NCBI GenBank assembly: GCA_030652755.1
Contig: JAUSPV010000008.1
Coordinates: 1 to 44,833, forward strand
DNA length: 44,833 nucleotides
DNA from: Caulobacter sp.
GTDB lineage: Bacteria > Pseudomonadota > Alphaproteobacteria > Caulobacterales > Caulobacteraceae
Direction of reading: 5' to 3'
Below the pieces are notes generated by a model. The model did not search any database. It had not been told where the DNA came from and was given only the letters and a program-made list of their open reading frames with translations. The translations under genes were made by a program, and so were the position numbers. Shown piece by piece: positions 25,656 to 33,370 of this stretch (position 1 is its first letter; each line of letters opens with the position of its first letter).

Positions 25656-27758
25656 ATGCGTTCGCACATCCTTGCCGCCGCCATGAGTCTTACCGCCTTG
25701 ACCGCTTTCGCCGCTCCGCCCGCCGTTCCCGCGTCCGAAGACCCCTACAGCTGGATGGAGGAGATCGAGGGCGAGCGGGCCATGGCCTGGGCGCGGTCGG
25801 AGAACGCCGCCTCGTTGCCGACCCTGCAGTCCGATCCCCGCTACGGCGTCATGCGCGGCGAAGCGCTGAAGATCCTGCAGGCCCGGGACCGCATTCCCGG
25901 CGTCAGCTTCTCGGGCGACGGCAAGCTGAGCAACTTCTGGCAGGACGCCACCCATGTGCGCGGCGTCTGGCGCAAGACCACGCTGGACAGCTACCGCACC
26001 GCCGATCCGGTCTGGGAGACGGTGTTGGACGTCGACGCCCTGGCCAGGGCCGAGGAGCGGAACTGGGTCTACAAGGGCGCGCCCTGCCTGGCGCCAGACG
26101 ACCGCTACTGCCTGGTCACCCTCTCGGACGGCGGCAAGGACGCGGTCGTCTACCGCGAGTTCGACGCCGTCACGAAGACCTTCCTGACCGACGGATTCGT
26201 GCTGCCCGAGGGCAAGCAGGACATCGTCTGGATCGACCGCGACACCGTGCTGGTCGCCCGCGACTGGGGGGAGGGCACGATGACGAAGTCGAGCTATCCC
26301 TTCGTGGTCAAGCGCTGGACGCGCGGAACGCCGCTGTCGTCGGCTGCCGAGGTGTTCCGCGGCACGGTCGATGACGTGGCCGTCTCGCCCTTCGTGCTGC
26401 GCGACCCGGACGGCGTCGTCCAGGCGGTGATGCTGTCGCGCGCCACCAGCTTCTTCGAGGCCGAGTACTACCTCGTCGGCGACACCGGCGTCGTGAAGCT
26501 GCCGTTCCCGCTGAAGAGCTCGATCAAGGGCCTGGTTCAGGGCCGGCTGGTCTTCAGCCTGGAGCAGGACTGGGACGCCCACGGTCTGAAGCAGGGCGAC
26601 CTCGCCGCTTTCGACCTGGCCGCGCTCAAGGCCGACGCCGCCGGCGCGCAGCCGACCCTGATCCTGCGGCCGACCGCCCGGCAGTCGATCGAGGACATCA
26701 CCATCAGCCGCAACAGGCTGATCGTCGCCCTGTTCGAGGACGTGACCGGCAAGGCCCTGGTCTACACCCCGACCGCGGCGGGCTGGACCAGCGCCGCCCT
26801 GGACCTGCCCGGCAACGCGACCATCGGCCTGGGCTCGGCGTCGGAGACCGATGATCGGCTGTTCGTCAGCGTGACCAACTACCTGACCCCGACCACCTAC
26901 TGGCTGGCCGACGCGGCGAGCGGCAAGGCCGAGACGATCAAGGCCTCGCCGGCGCGGTTCAACGCCGACGGCCATGTGGTCGAGCAGTTCTTCGCCATCT
27001 CGAAGGACGGCACGAAGGTGCCCTACTTCCTGGTCCGCTCGAAGGACCTGAAGTACGACGGCCAGGCCCCGACGCTGCTCTACGCCTACGGCGGCTTCCA
27101 GGTGTCGATGACGCCCGGCTACTCGGCGACGGTCGGCAAGCTTTGGCTGGAGCGCGGCGGCGTCTATGTGGTGGCCAACATCCGCGGCGGCGGCGAGTAC
27201 GGCCCGGCCTGGCACCAGGCGGGGCTGAAGGGCGACCGCCAGAAGGTGTTCGACGACTTCTTCGCCGTCTCCCAGGACCTGATCGACCGCAAGATCACCA
27301 GCCCGCGGCGCCTGGGCGCCATGGGCGGCAGCAACGGCGGCCTGCTGATGGGCGTGGCCCTGACCCAGCGGCCGGATCTCTACAACGCCATCGTCATCCA
27401 GGTGCCGCTGCTGGACATGCTCAACTACACCCGCATGGGGGCCGGGGCGTCCTGGGTGGGGGAGTATGGCGACCCCGCCTTGCCGGAAGAGCGGGCCTGG
27501 ATCGCGGCCTATGATCCCTATTCGAACCTCAAGGCCGGCCGGAAATATCCCAAGGCCTTCATCGAGACCTCGACCAAGGACGACCGTGTCCACCCCGGCC
27601 ACGCCCGCAAAATGGCGGCGCGGCTCAAGGACCTCGGCTACGACTACGTCTACTACGAGAACATCGACGGCGGTCACTCCGCCGCCGCCAACCTCGAGGA
27701 AAGCGCCACCCGCTACGCGCTGGAGTTCACCTACCTGGCCCAGCAGCTGATGGATTGA
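25656..27758 (+). CDS. Periplasmic prolyl oligopeptidase (S9 family), paralogue 2
   Basis: A 700-residue paralogue of the preceding gene, alignable over its whole length: PYSWMEEIEGERAMAWARSEN matches FEWLESVDGEAAMDWVRAEN, and both share NFWQDAT, LDSYRT and GGFQ segments. The signal peptide spans about 1-23 (ALTAFAAP). The triad is Ser559 (GGSNGG), Asp642/643 (STKDDRVHPGH) and His674 (DGGHSAA). The start is 2 bp after the upstream stop, so translation is probably coupled; a downstream ATG at 25683 is an alternative that would shorten the signal. It is followed by a perfect 13-bp terminator. A tandem duplication with divergence is the simplest origin. Confidence 0.93.
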   Translation: MRSHILAAAMSLTALTAFAAPPAVPASEDPYSWMEEIEGERAMAWARSENAASLPTLQSDPRYGVMRGEALKILQARDRIPGVSFSGDGKLSNFWQDATHVRGVWRKTTLDSYRTADPVWETVLDVDALARAEERNWVYKGAPCLAPDDRYCLVTLSDGGKDAVVYREFDAVTKTFLTDGFVLPEGKQDIVWIDRDTVLVARDWGEGTMTKSSYPFVVKRWTRGTPLSSAAEVFRGTVDDVAVSPFVLRDPDGVVQAVMLSRATSFFEAEYYLVGDTGVVKLPFPLKSSIKGLVQGRLVFSLEQDWDAHGLKQGDLAAFDLAALKADAAGAQPTLILRPTARQSIEDITISRNRLIVALFEDVTGKALVYTPTAAGWTSAALDLPGNATIGLGSASETDDRLFVSVTNYLTPTTYWLADAASGKAETIKASPARFNADGHVVEQFFAISKDGTKVPYFLVRSKDLKYDGQAPTLLYAYGGFQVSMTPGYSATVGKLWLERGGVYVVANIRGGGEYGPAWHQAGLKGDRQKVFDDFFAVSQDLIDRKITSPRRLGAMGGSNGGLLMGVALTQRPDLYNAIVIQVPLLDMLNYTRMGAGASWVGEYGDPALPEERAWIAAYDPYSNLKAGRKYPKAFIETSTKDDRVHPGHARKMAARLKDLGYDYVYYENIDGGHSAAANLEESATRYALEFTYLAQQLMD

Positions 27759-27782
27759 TCGGCGCCTTACCGCCGGAACAGA

Positions 27783-27815
27783 AAAGGCCCCCGTCGCGAG
27801 ACGGGGGCCTTTGTC
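27783..27815. terminator. Bidirectional intrinsic terminator
   Basis: A perfect 13-bp stem, AAAGGCCCCCGTC (27783-27795) and GACGGGGGCCTTT (27800-27812), encloses a GCGA tetraloop. A/T runs on both outer sides make it suitable for the S9 operon on the plus strand and the TonB receptor gene on the minus strand, which converge here. Confidence 0.92.
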
Positions 27816-27835
27816 GTTTCAGAGCCGTGGGTGGA

Positions 27836-30109
27836 TCAGAACGCCCAGCGGGCGGTCAGCTGGAACACCGGGCCGGCCTTTTCGGTCTCGAGCTCGTACT
27901 CGTCATGGATGCGGGCGGCCTGATCGGCGAACGAACCGAACTTGTCGAACACCTCGTCCTTGGAGCTGTCGAGCAGGTTCTGGCCGGTCAGGCGAACCAC
28001 GAGGTTCTCGCCGAAGCGCTTCTCGATGAAGGTTTCCAGGTCAGCGCCGTACCGGGTCCGCACTTCCTCGAGCGCGACGCGGTCGTTGGCGTCGCCCTGC
28101 TTGCGGTAGGTGACGCCGAAGGCGGCCGCCCAGCTCGGAATGTCCTGGATGAAGCCGACGTTGTAGACGTAGTTGGACTGGCCATTGAACAGGCGCTTGC
28201 CGGCGAAATCGTCGACCTCGCTGTCCAGCCAGCTGTAGTTCAGGAACACCCCGGTGTTGTCGAGGCCCATGAAGCTCAGCGGGGTCGACAGGTCGAACTC
28301 CAGGCCCATGACCTTGCCGTCGCCCACGTTGTCGACGGTGTAGATGAAGGTGCCGGCGCCGCCGTCGCCTTCGAGGCCGGTGTTCACGTCCTCGATGAGG
28401 TCGGACACATCACGATAGAAGACGTTGACGCCGACGATGCCGCGCGAGCCGAGACGACGCTCATAGCCGATGTCGAAGCCCCAGGCGGTTTCGGGCTTGA
28501 GGTTCGGATTGCCGATGAAGTCGTCGTCGCCATATTCCTCGATCAGCAGGATCGGCTGCAGCTTGTCGAAATTCGGGCGGCGCACGGTGCGGCCGGCCGA
28601 CAGGTTGATCCGGCCGCCGTCGCCGACGTTGATGCGCAGGTTCGCCGAGGGCAGCAGCACGGTGTAGTCGTTCCTGGTCACGCGGTCGGCCGGAGCGACG
28701 CCCAGGCTGTCGTCGGTGATCCTGGTGTCCGTCGTCTCGTAGCGCAGGCCGGCTTCCCAGCGGATGCCGTCGGTCTTGCCCGACAGCATGACGAACGGAT
28801 CGAGGCGGGTTTCCTCGATGTTGACGTCGACGTCGCTGCGGACGGTGAACACGCCGGGGGCGGGGAAAGTCGCGCCGCTGTTGACGCCGTTGGCGATGTT
28901 GAAGCGCGAGCGTCTGTCGAGCAGGGCGAGATCGCGTTCCTTACCATTGTACTGCAGGCCGAAGGTCAGCCTGGCGCCGCCCAGGTCACGCTCGTGCTCG
29001 AACTCGGCAGACAGCTCGGCGTCCTCAAGGGTCGTATCGGTGTTGTCGTGCGTGAAGCGGTCGGCGTCCGGGAACGGGGTCCCGTCACGCAGGAACTCGA
29101 GCTCCTTCTCGAACTCGACCTGCTCGTCGGTCATCGCCGAGTAGCCGAGCTTGAACTTGCTTTCGCCGCCCAGCATCTCGACCACGAACTTGCCGCGCAG
29201 CGACCAGCTGTCGGTGAGGATGTCGACGTCGTTGTCGTTGAGCGTCAGCATGTTGGCGTCATTGCGCAGGCCGCTGCGGTACTCGATCGAGTCTTCATCC
29301 TGCAGGCGATCGGTGCGGACGAAGTAGCCGTCCAGCGTCAGTTCGCCGCCGGCGAACGGCGTGACGTAGTTGGCGTTGAACGAGTAGTCGGCGCCGTCGC
29401 GGGTATCGGTCTGGTCCTCGATGTTCTGCAGGGTGCCGCCCGGGGCGTCGTAGCGGAAACTGGTCTTCAGCTTCGGCGCGCGACGGCCCTGCACGTTGGC
29501 GCCGATCAGCAGCCGGCCTTCGCCCAGGGCGCCGCCCCAGTAGAAGCCGAAGTTCTCGGCGAACTCCTGGTCGTCGTAGTAGGTCACCCCGCCGCGGACG
29601 TAGCCGCCGTCAAGGCTGGCCGAGTCGCGCAGGACGATGTTCAGGGCGCCGGCCATGGCGTCGCCGCTGCGGTTGGCGGACGGGGCGCGGATGATCTCGA
29701 TCCGCTCCAGCAGCTCGGCCGGGATGCGGTCGACGAAGAAGGAGCGGTCAGCCGAGGCGCCGGGGACGCGCTCGCCGTTGATCAGGATCTGGGTGTAGCC
29801 GGGGTCGAGACCGCGCAGGCGGGCGCCGTCCGATTCCAGCACGTCCGACAGGAAGGTGACGCTGGGCACGCGCTTCAGGGCGTCGCCGGCCGAGACCGGC
29901 TCGAAGCGCTGGAAGTAGCCCTGGTCGTAGGACAGGACCGGGGCGGCGTCGTCGGTGCGGTTGCGATAGGTGATCTCGCCGGTGACGATCAGTTCACCGA
30001 CCGTGGTCGGGGCCTCAGCGGTGGCGGTCGCCTCTTCGGCGGCCAGGACCTGTGTGGCAAGCGCGAGCGGCGCGAGCGCCGCAAGCGCGAACAGCGCGGA
30101 CTTCTTCAT
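27836..30109 (-). CDS. TonB-dependent receptor, ligand unknown
   Basis: A 757-residue outer-membrane receptor. It has a signal peptide (about 1-23, ending QVLA), a TonB box-like GELIVTG (about 38-44), a plug domain (about 65-165, with GARLRGLDPGYTQILINGERVPG) and a long beta-barrel ending FQLTARWAF. The plug ends AGALNIVLRDSASLDGG. It resembles the large Caulobacterales TonB-receptor group for peptides, carbohydrates or siderophores; the ligand cannot be assigned. It converges on two periplasmic prolyl oligopeptidases across a shared terminator, so peptide uptake is possible but unproven. GGGGG precedes the ATG. The 140-bp upstream region holds CCGGTG/CACCGG half-sites near 30185-30203 that may belong to its promoter control. 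Confidence 0.92.
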   Translation of the reverse strand: MKKSALFALAALAPLALATQVLAAEEATATAEAPTTVGELIVTGEITYRNRTDDAAPVLSYDQGYFQRFEPVSAGDALKRVPSVTFLSDVLESDGARLRGLDPGYTQILINGERVPGASADRSFFVDRIPAELLERIEIIRAPSANRSGDAMAGALNIVLRDSASLDGGYVRGGVTYYDDQEFAENFGFYWGGALGEGRLLIGANVQGRRAPKLKTSFRYDAPGGTLQNIEDQTDTRDGADYSFNANYVTPFAGGELTLDGYFVRTDRLQDEDSIEYRSGLRNDANMLTLNDNDVDILTDSWSLRGKFVVEMLGGESKFKLGYSAMTDEQVEFEKELEFLRDGTPFPDADRFTHDNTDTTLEDAELSAEFEHERDLGGARLTFGLQYNGKERDLALLDRRSRFNIANGVNSGATFPAPGVFTVRSDVDVNIEETRLDPFVMLSGKTDGIRWEAGLRYETTDTRITDDSLGVAPADRVTRNDYTVLLPSANLRINVGDGGRINLSAGRTVRRPNFDKLQPILLIEEYGDDDFIGNPNLKPETAWGFDIGYERRLGSRGIVGVNVFYRDVSDLIEDVNTGLEGDGGAGTFIYTVDNVGDGKVMGLEFDLSTPLSFMGLDNTGVFLNYSWLDSEVDDFAGKRLFNGQSNYVYNVGFIQDIPSWAAAFGVTYRKQGDANDRVALEEVRTRYGADLETFIEKRFGENLVVRLTGQNLLDSSKDEVFDKFGSFADQAARIHDEYELETEKAGPVFQLTARWAF

Positions 30110-30249
30110 CGGATAACCCCCAAGGGCGCACCCGCCCGATTTCGGGTCTGAGCGCGCGTTGCATGACGGGGGTCGCTTTAGTCATCCGGTGAGACGCACC
30201 GGTGATGGTTCCACGACGGATTTGTATCAATCGCGGCGTGGACGGATGA

Positions 30250-30540
30250 TCAGCCCACGGTGCGGCTCCAGGCGAAGGCGAGCGGTCCCTCGCGGAAGGC
30301 GAAGCGGTTGAGGTGTTCGGCGACCACGCCCTCAAGCCGGTCCAGCGTCGGCGCGTCCGCCGCCTCGATGACCACGCCAAGCTTGCCGGGCCCGGCGGTC
30401 AGGCGGCAGACGCCGGCCGGCAGCTCGATCCGGCCGCTGGCGTCGTCGAAGACGACCGCGAACCGGTGCGACCAGTGTTTGCACAGCTGGGTCAGGTAGC
30501 GGGCGGCGTTGGCGGTCGAGACGGCGGCCAGACTCTGCAT
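30250..30540 (-). CDS. Stand-alone DUF2218 protein
   Basis: A 96-residue protein that looks like a complete DUF2218 domain (MQSLAAVSTANAARYLTQLC ... HWSHRF ... GVCRLTAGPGKLGVVIEA ... DRLEGVVAEHLNRFAFRE). In many bacteria this domain is found with siderophore-interacting FAD/NADPH ferric reductases (YqjH family). Here no reductase domain is attached and none lies nearby. Its ATG shares one base with the PadR stop (TGATG), so it is translationally coupled to that regulator. An iron or metal-homeostasis role is inferred from the family and partner only. Confidence 0.85.
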   Translation of the reverse strand: MQSLAAVSTANAARYLTQLCKHWSHRFAVVFDDASGRIELPAGVCRLTAGPGKLGVVIEAADAPTLDRLEGVVAEHLNRFAFREGPLAFAWSRTVG

Positions 30541-31097
30541 CACGCCCGCTCCACGGCCGCCGCCGCCGCGTCCAGGGCGTCGCAGATCGTGGCGATCTGC
30601 TCCTTGCTCAGCGCGCCGCCGGTCAGTTTGAGCTTCAGCGCGGTGCGCAGGTTCTCGCGGGCCCGCAGGATCTGCGGCGAGAAGGCGGCGCTGGCGGCGG
30701 CGGCCTCGGCCATGCGCTGGAAGATTCCGGCCGTCTGGGGCTCGTTCGCGCGCAGGTGCGCCTCGCCCTCGGCGGTCACGGTGTAGAGCTTGCGTCCGCC
30801 GGCCGCGTCGGCGGCGGAGACGAAGCCCATCTCCTCCAGCCAGGTCAGGGTCGGATAGACCACGCCGGGGCTGGGCGAATAGGCGCCGCCGGCCTGTTCC
30901 TCGATCTGCTTGATCAGTTCGTAGCCGTGGCGCGGCGCGTCGGCGATCAGCCGCAGGATGACCAGCTTCAGATCGCCGTGGTCGAAGAACCGGCCCATCC
31001 GGCCGCGCCCGCCGCGCAGGTGATGATGATGTCCGCCAAAGCCGTGGCGGCCGAAGCGGTGGTGGTGGTCTTTGTGAAAGCCGAAATGGCGATGCAT
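30540..31097 (-). CDS. yqjI: Histidine-rich PadR-family regulator, YqjI-like
   Basis: A 185-residue repressor. The N-terminus is rich in histidine (residues 2-28, with HHH and HHHH clusters), followed by a PadR winged helix (about 35-115). The stretch GRFFDHGDLKLVILRLIADAP and HGYELIKQIEE ... YSPSPGVVYPTL match E. coli YqjI, a nickel-responsive repressor whose His-rich N-terminus binds metal. A C-terminal dimerisation helix region follows. The DUF2218 gene is coupled downstream. Three copies of GATATATCG lie just upstream and are probable operators for autoregulation. Metal identity is an inference from YqjI. Note that the His-run has no cysteines here, unlike E. coli YqjI. Confidence 0.88.
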   Translation of the reverse strand: MHRHFGFHKDHHHRFGRHGFGGHHHHLRGGRGRMGRFFDHGDLKLVILRLIADAPRHGYELIKQIEEQAGGAYSPSPGVVYPTLTWLEEMGFVSAADAAGGRKLYTVTAEGEAHLRANEPQTAGIFQRMAEAAAASAAFSPQILRARENLRTALKLKLTGGALSKEQIATICDALDAAAAAVERA

Positions 31098-31111
31098 GTT
31101 TTAGAGCCTTT

Positions 31112-31170
31112 CTAGATATATCGAAACGATAGATATATCGGATCGGCAGGGAGTCAAGAGCGATATATCG
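31112..31170 (-). promoter_or_regulatory. Probable operators of the YqjI-like regulator
   Basis: GATATATCG occurs three times in 56 bp: 31115-31123, 31132-31140 and 31162-31170. The last is part of the perfect palindrome CGATATATCG. The first two bracket CGAAACGATA, giving a larger dyad-like site. In a genome this GC-rich, three AT-core copies directly upstream of a PadR gene are unlikely by chance. PadR proteins typically bind AT-containing palindromes of this size, and the first sites would overlap the promoter or leader of the regulator. Confidence 0.8.
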
Positions 31171-31184
31171 GTCCGGCACGGAAC

Positions 31185-31264
31185 GGGGACATGTACCGTC
31201 TTCGGTACGTGTCCCCTGCAGCTTGCTGAAGCTGATGGGGACACGCACTGAAGTGCATGTCCCC
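31185..31264. repeat. REP/BIME-like double-hairpin repeat (copy 3, most intact)
   Basis: Hairpin 1 is GGGGACATGTACCG (31185-31198) with CGGTACGTGTCCCC (31203-31216), 14 bp with one G-T pair. A middle small hairpin, CAGCTT/AAGCTG, lies at about 31219-31234. Hairpin 2 is GGGGACACGCACT (31237-31249) with AGTGCATGTCCCC (31252-31264), 13 bp with one mismatch. The order matches copy 1 at 17-82, with 18 identical terminal bases. It sits between the YqjI-like operon promoter and the 3' end of the CoaD-like gene. Confidence 0.78.
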
Positions 31265-31276
31265 TCCTGTCCCTGG

Positions 31277-31813
31277 CTAGCCCCGTCGCGCCGCGAAAGC
31301 CGCTTCAACCGAGGGCGTCACCAGCCAGTCGATGCGTTCGCTGAAGGCGTCGAGCTCGCGGGCCGTGCTCGAGGAGACGTGGAGGTAGCGCGCCTCGCAG
31401 ATGAAGTGGACCATCGGGATCGACGCATCGATGCGTTCGGCGACCCCATGCAGGTTGAACTCGTCATTGAAGTCGCTGGCCTGACGCAGACCGCGCACGA
31501 TGTGGGTCGCGCCGATCGTCCGGGCGTAGGCGAGCAGGCTCTGATCCGCGAATTCGCCGACCTCCAGAGCGCCGTCGAACAGGGTCTCCGATGTGCCGGA
31601 CGCCGCGTCCGGCCATTGCTCGACGATCGACGAGCGGATGAGGCGCCGGCTCTCGTCCAGCCCGAACAGCCGCGTCTTCTTCACGTTGGTCCCGACGGCG
31701 ACATGCACGGTGTCGAAGGTCATCAGCGCCTTGCCGATGATGTCCAGATGGCCGCGCGTGACGGGGTCGAACGACCCGGCGTAGAGGGCCTTGGTTCTGG
31801 CGGCTTTGCGCAT
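31277..31813 (-). CDS. CoaD-like phosphopantetheine adenylyltransferase family protein
   Basis: A 178-residue nucleotidyltransferase of the CoaD superfamily. The nucleotide-binding motif is YAGSFDPVTRGHLDII (His22 of the TxGH type), RGLR (107-110) and a divergent SSSTARE (147-153) in place of the usual ISSxxVKE. Canonical CoaD makes dephospho-CoA from phosphopantetheine and ATP. The C-terminal half (AERIDASIPMVHFICEARYL) departs from the usual MNRxLxPxxETVFLM pattern, so it may be a paralogue rather than the housekeeping enzyme. The start is uncertain: I chose ATG 31813; ATG 31840 or a GTG at 31885 overlapping the oxyR stop are alternatives. Confidence 0.75.
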   Translation of the reverse strand: MRKAARTKALYAGSFDPVTRGHLDIIGKALMTFDTVHVAVGTNVKKTRLFGLDESRRLIRSSIVEQWPDAASGTSETLFDGALEVGEFADQSLLAYARTIGATHIVRGLRQASDFNDEFNLHGVAERIDASIPMVHFICEARYLHVSSSTARELDAFSERIDWLVTPSVEAAFAARRG

Positions 31814-31881
31814 GGCTCGGGTTCCGTGGAGCGGGTCCATGGCGCGGACCATCCCGGTCCCCGGACGCGAAGGCAAGGGCC

Positions 31882-32778
31882 TCACACCCCCTGCAGCACC
31901 TCCGCCAGCAGCCGGCCCTCCGCCGCGCGGCTCGACCCCGCCCGCCAGGCGACGACGATCTCGCGGCTGGGGTGCTCTGCCTGGAGGGGGCGGGTGGTGA
32001 CGTTGACGTGCTCGGTCAGGCCGGCGTTGACGGCCATGGCCGGCAGGAAAGAGACCCCCAGGCCCGAACCGACCATCTGCACCAGGGTCGGCAGGGAGGT
32101 GGCGGCGAAGGTTTCCTCGTCTGTCGATCTGGGCGGCTCCAGCCCGCAGGCGGCCAGGGCGTGGTCGCGCAGGCAGTGGCCGTCCTCCAGCAGGATCAGG
32201 TCCTTGGGCGCCAGGCTCTCGGGGTTGATCTTGTTGGACTTGCCCAGGATCGGGTGGCCGTCGGGCACGGCGGCCAGCAGCTCGTCGTCCGCCACATGGG
32301 CCCAGTTCAGTCCGGCCATGTCGTAGGGCAGGGCGATCAGGGCCGCGTCCAGCGCCCCGGCCCGCAGCGAGGTGATCAGCCGGTGGGTCAGGTCCTCGCG
32401 CAGGAACAGCCGCAGCTTGGGGAAGGTCGTGCGCAGCACCGGCAGGGCCCGGGGCAGCAGGAAGGGGGCGATGGTCGGGATGACGCCCAGCCGGAAGCGG
32501 CCGCTCAGCGGCTGTCCGGCGCCCTGGGCCGCCTGAACCAGGTCTTCGGCCTGATCGAGGATCACGCGCGCCCGGCGTACCGCCTCCTCGCCGGCGGCGG
32601 TCAGGATGACGCCGGAGCGGGCCCGGTCGACGACCGGGGCCCCGAGGATCTTCTCCAGCTCCGCGATGCCGGCCGACAGAGTCGGCTGGGTGACGTGGGC
32701 GGCCTCCGCCGCCCGGCTGAACGAGCCGTGGTCAGCGAGGAGCTTGAGGTACTGAAGCTGTCGCAGGGTGGGGAGCAT
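31882..32778 (-). CDS. oxyR: Hydrogen peroxide-sensing LysR regulator OxyR
   Basis: A 298-residue LysR-type activator. The winged HTH is at about 3-60 (YLKLLADHGSFSRAAEAAHV) and the effector domain at about 92-298. The diagnostic redox pair is present: Cys202 in LEDGHCLRDHALAAC and Cys211, with the same nine-residue spacing as Cys199/Cys208 of E. coli OxyR. The ATSLPTLVQMVGSGLGVSFLPA segment is also OxyR-like. The start is ATG 32778; the frame stays open upstream but that part lacks homology. No catalase or peroxiredoxin gene is adjacent, so its targets lie elsewhere. The CoaD-like gene follows on the same strand. Confidence 0.93.
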   Translation of the reverse strand: MLPTLRQLQYLKLLADHGSFSRAAEAAHVTQPTLSAGIAELEKILGAPVVDRARSGVILTAAGEEAVRRARVILDQAEDLVQAAQGAGQPLSGRFRLGVIPTIAPFLLPRALPVLRTTFPKLRLFLREDLTHRLITSLRAGALDAALIALPYDMAGLNWAHVADDELLAAVPDGHPILGKSNKINPESLAPKDLILLEDGHCLRDHALAACGLEPPRSTDEETFAATSLPTLVQMVGSGLGVSFLPAMAVNAGLTEHVNVTTRPLQAEHPSREIVVAWRAGSSRAAEGRLLAEVLQGV

Positions 32779-32950
32779 GGCCGGACGATAGACCTCGCCC
32801 AGGTCCGCGGCAATGATCGGCTCTATCGTCCCGCAAAGAAAGATCGATTGGATTTGTGACCAGCGACCGCCCATCTCCGTCTTCGTCAGGCGCGCAACGA
32901 CAGCGCCAGCCAAGACCAGCACGCGCCCCACGCCCCCCGGGTCGCGTGAT

Positions 32951-33002
32951 CCGGGAGCTCCTCGACCCTCTCCCTCCCCCCAGCCGGGCGAGGAGCTCCC
33001 GG
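32951..33002. repeat. Perfect 14-bp inverted repeat upstream of oxyR
   Basis: CCGGGAGCTCCTCG (32951-32964) and CGAGGAGCTCCCGG (32989-33002) are exact reverse complements separated by a C-rich 24-base spacer. The element lies 170-225 bp upstream of oxyR and just before a small plus-strand ORF. It is not followed by a T-run. The gap 32779-33046 otherwise holds only AT-richer sequence near 32810-32860 that may contain the oxyR promoter. Confidence 0.6.
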
Positions 33003-33046
33003 CCTTCCTCGCTATCGGAACCTCGACGCCCTATATGGGTTAGGGA

Positions 33047-33265
33047 GTGAAGGCCGCCGTCGAGAGTGAACCGCCCCGGCGGTCGAACTGCTCCGGCCTG
33101 GCGGCCGCCCGAGACCTGTTCGACATGCTTTGGACTTTTGGTATTTCCGCCGCCTGCCTCGTCGCCGCCGCGCTTCTGATCCCGGTCGTGACCTTCTTCT
33201 TCCCGGAAGCGCAGCAGCTGCGCACCGCCCGCGCACCGGCCCAGCCGCCGACGCCCGAGGCGTAG
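33047..33265 (+). CDS. Possible small single-pass membrane protein
   Basis: A 72-residue ORF with one strong membrane helix (about 27-52, MLWTFGISAACLVAAALLI...) and a Pro/Ala-rich tail. The start is unclear. GTG 33047 has AGGGAG immediately adjacent, too close for normal spacing; ATG 33125 would give a 46-residue protein that begins at the helix, with only a weak RBS. No family was recognised. It is the only coding candidate between oxyR and murI and could be spurious, but a well-defined helix with charged ends argues for it. Confidence 0.4.
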   Translation: MKAAVESEPPRRSNCSGLAAARDLFDMLWTFGISAACLVAAALLIPVVTFFFPEAQQLRTARAPAQPPTPEA

Positions 33266-33370
33266 TCAGGCCCAGGGCCTGACGGAGCTCGGTTTCCCGC
33301 AGCGTTTGAACCACGCGGCGCCTCCGGCTGCCTCAGCGTGAGGGGCGGCGCTCGGATCCGGCCCCGGTGC

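Noticed and set aside
23515..30109. Lasso-peptide biosynthesis and uptake island
   Set aside because: No precursor peptide, B or C biosynthesis gene, FecI/FecR pair or GntR regulator is present, and both S9 proteins look like ordinary prolyl oligopeptidases. Kept only as a hypothesis for receptor function.
27755..30151. 798-codon open frame on the plus strand opposite the TonB receptor
   Set aside because: The composition is Val/Ala/Gly/Asp-rich with no recognisable domain, and it crosses a strong terminator. The minus-strand receptor accounts for this DNA.
33300..33365. Third copy of the MITE-like mosaic repeat before murI
   Set aside because: GC-rich segments such as GGGGCGGCGC resemble the arm ends of repeats A and B, but the core and the CTCCCCGC hairpin are missing, so the similarity may be chance.
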